Positions 57,667 through 64,000 of a DNA stretch of 64,000 nucleotides are shown here, in pieces. The position numbers and the translations under genes are program-made. The notes beneath the pieces were generated by a model that was not told where the DNA came from, searched no databases, and saw only the letters and a list, made by a program, of their open reading frames with translations. Every line of letters starts with the position of its first letter. Position 1 is the stretch's first letter. This stretch comes from Sphingopyxis yananensis (GTDB lineage: Bacteria > Pseudomonadota > Alphaproteobacteria > Sphingomonadales > Sphingomonadaceae), in contig NZ_JAJEWI010000009.1 in assembly GCF_020687785.1 (NCBI RefSeq), positions 1-64,000 of the forward strand. The letters run 5' to 3'.

Positions 57667-59934
57667 CTAAAAGCGCATGTCCCATTGCAGACCAATTTGG
57701 CGGCCCTTCATCATGGGTGAAAATGTCCCCGCCGCTGGGCGCGGGTCAAAGGGGCTATCCTGTCCATCAGAATTGGGTCCGCCCGCAAAGGCCAATTGTG
57801 TGTCACCACCAAATTGCACCTGATCCAGCAAATTGCGTCCATAAAGGCTAAAGCGCATGGCGGGTTGCTGCAAATCCAGCGCGATGGATGCATTCCAACT
57901 GTCAATCGCATCCACCCAGCCATAATTATTGTCGGTGTAGGCATAGCGTGTGCGATGCTGAAAATCGCTCTGTACCATCAACATATTCCGGCCCAGTGCA
58001 TGCCGCCATTCGGCCCCGCCGCCCCATGTCCATGTCGGCACACGTGGCAGGTGCAGCGCTAGGTCGGCACCATCAATGACCCCATCACCTGAAATGTCAT
58101 AGAATATGTGTTTATAATCCGCATCAATATAGCCGATATTCGCTCGCAAGCGCAGCGCCGCACTGGGCGAAAATTCACCTTCCAACTCCGCGCCCCTAAT
58201 GCGCGCATCGGCGGTGTTATAGATGGATTGCGCCAAACCAGATGTGCTGCTGGCCATGTTAATTTCGCGCTGCATATCGCCAACTTCGGTCCAGAAAATG
58301 GCGCCCGACACATGAAATTTGCGATCATCAGACCGCCATTTCACGCCGACCTCGAAATTGTCGACCCGCTCCGTCCCAAAGGCAGGGCTACCATTGGCAG
58401 CGGCAATTTGTTCAAAAGCGGCAGGCTGGGTAATCCGCAAATTATAGCCGCCCGAGCGTTGGCCCCGCTGCCAATTGGCATAGATTTGCGTCCGTTCCGC
58501 CGCGCGCCAACTCAGGCCCAGTTTCGGCGACCAAGATGTCCAATCGCGCTTGTCCGTAAAGCCATTATTTTCACCATCCACCCGTTCTCCGTCGACCGGA
58601 CAGGTGGCCGAAATGGCCGAACAAGCGGCGCGCGCCCGAACATAGGTAATCTGCGCTTGTTTGCGTTCATAGGATGCGCGCAGCCCCGCATTCAGGGTTA
58701 GGTTGCTGCTCAGGGGTATATCCGCGCTGCTATAAAGCGAATAAAGCTGATGCTGTTGGCGGCCCCCACCATAGTTTTTCGGCTGACCAAAGCCCGCCAA
58801 ATTGCGGTCCTCATCATAGCCTTGTTTCTGACCAAAGGCATAAGCCCCGAACAACAGATCATGCCCATTGGCTTGATGACGATAGAAAATTTCCTGTGAC
58901 CATTGGTCTTGCTGGGTACCGGTATCCGAATGGAAAATCGTCTCTGGCGAGGAATCAATGTCATTTCGGGTACGCAGCCGATAGTCGCGCCACGCGCTGA
59001 TGCTGGTCAACTGCCCAGCCCCCACTTCCCATTCCGCCGTCAGGGACAAAATATGCGATGTGGAATGATGGAACCCCCGCTCATTCAGCGACAAACGGAA
59101 ATTATCGCGTGGGAAAAGTCCATTATTATGCGAAGCGGCCCCTTCGCCATCGGCCTTCATCCATTCCGCCTTCAGGTTCAGCGTCAAGCGATCCGTCGCC
59201 CGAACCAGCATTTTACCGCGCAAAATGCTGGTATCAAACGCGCCAAAAGGCTGGCCATCATAATCGTTGCGGAAATAGCCTCCATCGCTGGATTGCAGGC
59301 CTGCGATCCGAATGGCCACACGCTCGCTCAGCGGCCCTGACGCGACCGCCCGAATGCTGGCGGTGGGCGCACCGCGACCTTTGGCCAAGGGCGCTTCAAA
59401 GTTTATCCGTGCGCTATTTTGCCACGTCCATGTCGGCTCGCCCGTCTTCACCAACACCGCGCCGCCCGTGGTATTGCGCCCAAACAGCACGGATTGCGGC
59501 CCCCGCAACACCTGCACCGTTTCCAAATCCAGCGCATCATACACTGCGCCAGCGTTAATCCCCATGAACATATTGTCGACAAACAGCCCAACAGCGGGGT
59601 CAATCGACGGGATGGAACTGTTCACGCCCAGCCCGCGAATGGCAAAATTGGCCGTTCCACGAAAAGTCCCAATGTCATCCAAAGACGCATTGGGCACCGC
59701 AAAACTCAGCGCGCTCAACGTATCAACATGCCGCCCCAGCAGTTGATTTTGGTCAAACACGGCGGCGCTGCCCGCATAATCATCCAGCGCGGTCGTAGCT
59801 TGCTTGGCGGTGACAACGATGGCGTCTGACGCCTGCTGATCCGCATCAGCGCCCATATCCTCCGCAGCATATAATGGCCCCGCCCAACCGCAAACCATCG
59901 CCATCAAGACGGTTGGATAAAAAACGCTACGCAA
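57667..59934 (-). CDS. TonB-dependent outer-membrane receptor
   Basis: This 755-residue protein has a signal peptide (about 1-24, ending PLYAAE). A plug domain (about 38-155, DAIVVTAKQATTALDDYAGSAAVFDQ and VLRGPQSVLFGRNTTGGAVLV) leads into a 22-strand barrel. It ends with an aromatic C-terminal residue (LQWDMRF), as needed for BAM insertion. The substrate is unknown; sphingomonads carry many such receptors for siderophores, glycans and B12. It is alone, with no partner transporter gene nearby. Confidence 0.9.
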   Translation of the reverse strand: MRSVFYPTVLMAMVCGWAGPLYAAEDMGADADQQASDAIVVTAKQATTALDDYAGSAAVFDQNQLLGRHVDTLSALSFAVPNASLDDIGTFRGTANFAIRGLGVNSSIPSIDPAVGLFVDNMFMGINAGAVYDALDLETVQVLRGPQSVLFGRNTTGGAVLVKTGEPTWTWQNSARINFEAPLAKGRGAPTASIRAVASGPLSERVAIRIAGLQSSDGGYFRNDYDGQPFGAFDTSILRGKMLVRATDRLTLNLKAEWMKADGEGAASHNNGLFPRDNFRLSLNERGFHHSTSHILSLTAEWEVGAGQLTSISAWRDYRLRTRNDIDSSPETIFHSDTGTQQDQWSQEIFYRHQANGHDLLFGAYAFGQKQGYDEDRNLAGFGQPKNYGGGRQQHQLYSLYSSADIPLSSNLTLNAGLRASYERKQAQITYVRARAACSAISATCPVDGERVDGENNGFTDKRDWTSWSPKLGLSWRAAERTQIYANWQRGQRSGGYNLRITQPAAFEQIAAANGSPAFGTERVDNFEVGVKWRSDDRKFHVSGAIFWTEVGDMQREINMASSTSGLAQSIYNTADARIRGAELEGEFSPSAALRLRANIGYIDADYKHIFYDISGDGVIDGADLALHLPRVPTWTWGGGAEWRHALGRNMLMVQSDFQHRTRYAYTDNNYGWVDAIDSWNASIALDLQQPAMRFSLYGRNLLDQVQFGGDTQLAFAGGPNSDGQDSPFDPRPAAGTFSPMMKGRQIGLQWDMRF

Positions 59935-60101
59935 TTCAGATTCCTAGCAAGAAAGCCCAGCCACCGACACAATGGGCAGCTATCCCGCGCGCTAAAGCAG
60001 TTTGCGAAGGGATGAAAGAATGAATTCCCGCGCAGCGCCATTCTGCCGCCAGCAGAACAGACACCCACCAAAGATCTCAATCATACGGTTAACAAAAAAT
60101 C

Positions 60102-61343
60102 TTAGACCCGATTTGCACGCGGCAAACAGGCTGGCCCGACCGCGTCAAAGCTTTTGTAAGTCAGGATAAACTCCTGATGCCCCATCGCTTCGGACGCGCT
60201 TTGCGTGCCGCTCGCTACCTTTCGCGTCCAGTCGAAAATTTCGTCGCCCACCGCATCAAGGCTGGCTTGCTGACGCAAAATGCGTCCGGCATTCACGTCC
60301 ATATCCTCGGCCATGCGGTCATAGGTTTCGGGGTTGGCGCAAATTTTGATGACCGGCGAAATGGCCGACCCCACGACTGACCCACGGCCTGTCGTGAACA
60401 AAATCAAATGGCAACCCGATGCGATCATCTCAACGATTTCGGCATTGTCCGAAATATTAGGGAACCCAAAACGCACCTCTCCGTCAGGCACAACGTCCAT
60501 CAAATATAAGCCAGATGATGGCGGAATATCCCCCGGCTTGATCAGACCCGATATGGGCGACCGCCCCGATTTGGAATAAGCGCCCAGCGATTTTTCTTCT
60601 TGGGTGCTCAATCCGCCATCGGCATTTCCCGGTGCAAAACTGCCATATCCCAAAATAGTGTAATAGGCGGCGGCCTTGGCGACCGCAGCCTCAATCTCTT
60701 GCCCCAATTGCGGCGTTATGGCGCGCTCCGCCATAATTTGTTCGCAGCCGATTAATTCGCCTGTTTCCTCAAATATGCAGGTCGCACCCGCGTCAATCAG
60801 TTGGTCGAAACAGCGACCAACCGCAGGGTTGGCGGTGATCCCGCTCGTACCATCTGACCCACCGCATATGGTCCCGACCACCAACTCACTGACCGCCATG
60901 ACCGCGCGCGGGGCGGTCTCGACCCTCGCCTTAACGCGTGCCACCGCTGCAATCCCAGCCTCTATGGTCGCCCGGGTGCCGCCTAGCTCTTGAATGACCA
61001 GCTTTTCGGCGGGCCGACCGCTGGCTATAATATCCTCCATCAATTTTGCGCGGTCAAAGCCTTCGCAGCCCAAGGACAACAGCACAGCGCCGCCAACATT
61101 GGGATGGGTGGCCAGTCTGCTGAGCATCTGAAAAGCATAGCTATTGGGATAACAACCTGGAAAACCAATCAGGTGAACCGACGGGTCATCGCATTTGGTC
61201 ACAATCGCCCGCGCCACATGATGCGCACATTCGACCAAATAGATTACAAGGGTGACATTGCGAATGCCCTTGCGGCCATCGGGCCGCAAATAGCCTTGAA
61301 TATGGCCTTCGTCATCCATCACAAATTGCGCCTTACCGGTCAT
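60102..61343 (-). CDS. UxaA-family hydro-lyase, large subunit
   Basis: This 413-residue protein belongs to the UxaA/GarD C-terminal family: GYLRPDGRKGIRN, GFPGCYPNSYAFQMLSRLATHPNVGGAVLLSLGCEG, ELGGTRATIEAG, and late FGFPNISDNAEIVEMI and FTTGRGSVVGSAISPVIKIC. Relatives are altronate and galactarate dehydratases and sulfolactate lyase SuyB. The N-terminal SAF part is a separate gene overlapping by four bases upstream. Iron-dependent dehydration of a sugar acid is likely; the exact substrate is not visible. Confidence 0.85.
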   Translation of the reverse strand: MTGKAQFVMDDEGHIQGYLRPDGRKGIRNVTLVIYLVECAHHVARAIVTKCDDPSVHLIGFPGCYPNSYAFQMLSRLATHPNVGGAVLLSLGCEGFDRAKLMEDIIASGRPAEKLVIQELGGTRATIEAGIAAVARVKARVETAPRAVMAVSELVVGTICGGSDGTSGITANPAVGRCFDQLIDAGATCIFEETGELIGCEQIMAERAITPQLGQEIEAAVAKAAAYYTILGYGSFAPGNADGGLSTQEEKSLGAYSKSGRSPISGLIKPGDIPPSSGLYLMDVVPDGEVRFGFPNISDNAEIVEMIASGCHLILFTTGRGSVVGSAISPVIKICANPETYDRMAEDMDVNAGRILRQQASLDAVGDEIFDWTRKVASGTQSASEAMGHQEFILTYKSFDAVGPACLPRANRV

Positions 61344-61663
61344 GGCTCATTCCCCGCAGATGACGCATCGCGGCCATGCGCTGCAATATAATCGCTGGCC
61401 AAATTATGATGATGCACATGGCCGCCGCGCTCCACAGCATGGATCATCGTGCCGATAGGAAAGCCATAGCGATATACTTTGTCACCCGCCGCCAAGGCAA
61501 AACGCGCAACCTTATGTCCCAGCCCAATATCATCCCGCAAACGCACCGCCGCGCCTTCAAAAGACACGATGGTTCCCGCTGACACCGAGCATGTGCAAAT
61601 CAAAATATTGTCGCTGCTGTCGAGCAATAAGAAGGCATGATCAGCGGCATTCGCACTATCCAC
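61340..61663 (-). CDS. UxaA-family hydro-lyase, small SAF subunit
   Basis: The product of about 107 residues is a SAF-type domain (AFLLLDSSDNILICTCSVSAGTIVSF, DDIGLGHKVARFALAAGDKVYRYGFPIGTMIHAVERGGHVHHHNL). This is the N-terminal half of fused altronate dehydratases. GHVHHHNL matches the metal-associated GxxVHxHN motif. A GTG at 61663 with GGAGGA upstream is chosen over an earlier GTG at 61693. The split form, small plus large gene, also occurs in SuyAB. Confidence 0.85.
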   Translation of the reverse strand: MDSANAADHAFLLLDSSDNILICTCSVSAGTIVSFEGAAVRLRDDIGLGHKVARFALAAGDKVYRYGFPIGTMIHAVERGGHVHHHNLASDYIAAHGRDASSAGNEP

Positions 61664-61977
61664 AGACTTATCCTCCATCATCATGCGCGGCACCGATTTC
61701 GTGGCAATCAGCCCAAAACCCTTTGCATCATCGCCGCGCAGAGGGATTAGTCACCCCATAGCGGAATTGTCAAATGTGATTATATTTTCATATACGAAAA
61801 CATCATGGCATAGCAGACCCCAACATTCGGGTCGATGCACAAGGTGCGCCATATGCCGCACACATTCCCGATTGGCATTTCGGCCCATAAGCATTCGAAA
61901 TAAAATAAAAAAATCAGAACAAAAATTTCAGATCAAAAATATTTCATCAAATATTTCGAAAAACATCTTGCAGCAAA

Positions 61978-61992
61978 CGAGAATTATTCTCA
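61978..61992. promoter_or_regulatory. Fur box upstream of the siderophore receptor
   Basis: CGAGAATTATTCTCA matches the 7-1-7 Fur consensus almost perfectly (GAGAAT and ATTCTC are exact inverted arms around T). It ends 51 bases before the GTG of the receptor gene, an ideal place for iron-dependent repression. Confidence 0.8.
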
Positions 61993-62043
61993 ATAGCATC
62001 TCAAGAAAAATCAGACTCGCCTATCGTGTTCAAGGGGAAACTA

Positions 62044-64000
62044 GTGTCTCGCACAAAGAATCGCGCCGCCGGCCAAAATGCGGCCTATCTTGCATTAAGC
62101 TGCGTCAGCTTGATGGCCGTTCCCGCGGTCGCGCAAGACCAGCAAGATGACAGCAACGCACCGCGTCTGGGTGGCGTGACGGTCACAGACACGGTTCTGA
62201 ACGAGCAAGGCTATAAGATCGACAAGCCTGCATCCCCCAAATATACCGCGCCATTGGTCGACACGCCAAAATCCATCACCATTTTGCCAGCACAGGTCAT
62301 TCAAGAAAGCGGTTCTACCACTTTCGTTGAAGCGTTGCGGACCATCCCCGGCGTCACCTTTGGCGCGGGCGAAGGCGGGAACCCCCAAGGCGATCAACCC
62401 ATTATTCGCGGTTTTAACGCGCAAGGCAGCACCTATTTGGATGGCATCCGCAGTGTCGGCGGCCAATCTCGCGAAATTTTTGCGATTGAACAAATTGAGG
62501 TTGTAAAGGGCAGCGATTCCACGATGGGCGGCCGCGGCGGCGCTGGCGGCAGCGTCAATTTGGTCAGCAAACTGCCGCATTTGGGCCAAGATGTGCGCGC
62601 GGACCTCAGCTATGGGACCGCAAATTACAAGCGCGCAACGCTTGATGCGAATATGCAGCTTGGCGAAACCATCGCGGTTCGCCTCAACGCCATGTATCAT
62701 GATGCCGATGTCGCAGGCCGCGACGTTGTGACCAATCAGCGTTGGGGCATCTCGCCTTCGGTGGCGCTTGGCCTTGGAACCTCCACCCGTGCCTATCTGA
62801 ACTATTATCACATGCAGTCGGACGACATGCCCGACCCCGGCATGCCATTTGAACGCGCGACAGCCAATTTGACGGCAGCCGCCGTGGCAGCGGACCCCAG
62901 CATCTTGCATGTTGGTCCGGCCGAGATGGTGAACGGTCAACATGTGTCGCGCCGCAATTTTTACGGCGTCGCCAACCGCGATTTTCGTATCACCAATGTT
63001 GACGAAGCGATGTTCCGCTTTGAACATGACATCAGCGATACATTGCGTGTTCGCAACACCGCAAAATATGCCAATGTTCAGCAAGCCTATATCCTGACCC
63101 AGCCGGACGACAGTCAGGGCAATGTCGCGAATGGCAAGGTCTGGCGCCGTACCAACACCCGCCATTCTGTCGTCGACAGTTTTGCGGACCAACTCGACCT
63201 GTCGGGCGAGTTTGAAACCGGCGGCATCCGGCACAGCTTCTCGGCTGGTTTGGATTTCAGTTGGGAACAATCCAAGCGCGGCACCTATGCGGTGAACACG
63301 GGCTCCACCACCCTGCCCGGCACCACCACCAGCATCACCAACGGGTCCAACCCCAGCTTTACATCGCGCCGCTGCAACAATGCCGGAGCGGGCGCAGGCC
63401 AGACGACCGAAGTTGGCGCAGGCTCAAACTATAACTGCACCAGCCTGTTCAACCCCAACCCTTATGATCCTTGGGTGAATTATGCGGCTGACGGCGTAAC
63501 CCCAACGCCCATCACCAAAAATGCCGCCAATAACTTCACCACCGCGACCACCTACGCCATTTATGCGGCGGATACGGTCACCATCACCGACAGCTTGTTG
63601 CTAAACTTGGGTGCCCGCTATGATTGGTACAGCACCCGCAGCCGCACTGTGGGCGGTGCCGACTTGTCGTTGAAAGACCAGTTTTTCAACTATCAAGCTG
63701 GCTTGGTGTTCAAGCCAACGCCCAACGGCAGCATCTATGTCAACTTCGCGAAATCGACCACGCCCGTTGGTTCGATGGTTGGCGAAAGCACCGATGGGAA
63801 TAATATTGGCGTCACAGCGGGTAAAATCACGCTCGAGGATTTGAAGCCGGAAAATAGCAAATCCTATGAAATCGGCACCAAATGGGAATTGTTCGATGCC
63901 GCATTGGCGTTGAATCTGGCCTTGTTCCGCACCGAAACAACCAATGCCCGCACCACCAACAGCGACGGCTTTTTGGAATATATCGGCGAACGCCGTATCG
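62044..64000 (+). CDS. TonB-dependent siderophore receptor (3' end outside)
   Basis: The gene starts at a GTG with AAGGGGAAA just upstream and runs off the window with 652 codons seen. It has a signal peptide (about 1-31, ending AVPAVAQ). The plug domain (about 55-190) has DTPKSITILPAQVIQESG, TIPGVTFGAGEGGNPQGDQPIIRGFNAQGS and QIEVVKGSDSTMGGRGGAGGSVNLVSKLP, the signature of TIGR01783-type siderophore receptors (Fiu/FhuE-like). The barrel continues to the edge. A Fur box upstream indicates iron-repressed expression. Confidence 0.92.
   Translation, partial: MSRTKNRAAGQNAAYLALSCVSLMAVPAVAQDQQDDSNAPRLGGVTVTDTVLNEQGYKIDKPASPKYTAPLVDTPKSITILPAQVIQESGSTTFVEALRTIPGVTFGAGEGGNPQGDQPIIRGFNAQGSTYLDGIRSVGGQSREIFAIEQIEVVKGSDSTMGGRGGAGGSVNLVSKLPHLGQDVRADLSYGTANYKRATLDANMQLGETIAVRLNAMYHDADVAGRDVVTNQRWGISPSVALGLGTSTRAYLNYYHMQSDDMPDPGMPFERATANLTAAAVAADPSILHVGPAEMVNGQHVSRRNFYGVANRDFRITNVDEAMFRFEHDISDTLRVRNTAKYANVQQAYILTQPDDSQGNVANGKVWRRTNTRHSVVDSFADQLDLSGEFETGGIRHSFSAGLDFSWEQSKRGTYAVNTGSTTLPGTTTSITNGSNPSFTSRRCNNAGAGAGQTTEVGAGSNYNCTSLFNPNPYDPWVNYAADGVTPTPITKNAANNFTTATTYAIYAADTVTITDSLLLNLGARYDWYSTRSRTVGGADLSLKDQFFNYQAGLVFKPTPNGSIYVNFAKSTTPVGSMVGESTDGNNIGVTAGKITLEDLKPENSKSYEIGTKWELFDAALALNLALFRTETTNARTTNSDGFLEYIGERRI

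Overview
The window looks like a chromosomal segment of an alphaproteobacterium, most likely a sphingomonad (Sphingomonadales). That rests on gene content and protein style: a BapA-type adhesin, TonB receptors, an SRP RNA beside dnaX-ybaB, and a GapR-type protein. No 16S rRNA is present, so genus is not claimed. About half of the window (6993..39640) is one integrated P2-like temperate phage.

Left host flank (1..6992): the right end of an IS3-like insertion sequence has cut off a BapA-like adhesin gene. Then come a small c-type cytochrome, rodA, corA, two small membrane proteins and a SnoaL-like protein. A stretch at 4708..4804 is a diverged copy of a phage tail intergenic region.

Prophage (6993..39640): a perfect 49-bp direct repeat marks attL and attR. 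attR lies inside an intact tRNA-Val(CAC) gene and attL is a duplicate of its 3' part. Order: attL; cargo (TPM-domain protein, two unknown genes); an AT-rich region with inverted CTATAA motifs; a P2-like cos candidate; a toxin-antitoxin pair; leftward portal-terminase (Q-P); rightward head genes O-N-M, a membrane protein, then L-X; lysis cassette (holin-like, M15 peptidase, overlapping Rz/Rz1); R-S; an inserted leftward AbiGi-like gene; J-I-H with tail-fibre assembly; V-W; sheath and tube; E with a TTTTTTG frameshift site and E'; tape measure; U-D; a DUF1275 membrane gene; repressor and Cro-like gene, CII-like, Ogr-like activator, a primase-helicase, GapR-like protein, three tiny overlapping genes, excisionase-like protein and tyrosine integrase; attR. 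The virion half is P2-like. The replication half is not, because a primase-helicase stands where P2 has its rolling-circle protein A. Three copies of a 27-nt palindrome precede the Q-P/O, J and V transcription starts and are the best candidates for a late-control signal.

Right host flank (39594..64000): tRNA-Val, HU, lon, ybaB, dnaX, SRP RNA, a ferredoxin and cysteine desulfurase pair with a Fur-like box upstream, an alpha/beta hydrolase, rpiB-glyA-small membrane protein-nrdR-SpoU methyltransferase, chorismate mutase, rpsD, an M28 peptidase lipoprotein, an agmatine-to-putrescine pair (aguA, aguB), a double PilZ protein, a TonB receptor, a split UxaA-family dehydratase, and a TonB siderophore receptor preceded by a Fur-like box and running off the window.

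Most informative items: the 27-nt palindrome family with its host-side relic, the AbiGi-like gene at the P2 orf30-type position, the phage GapR homologue, and the symmetrical CTATAA array next to cos.
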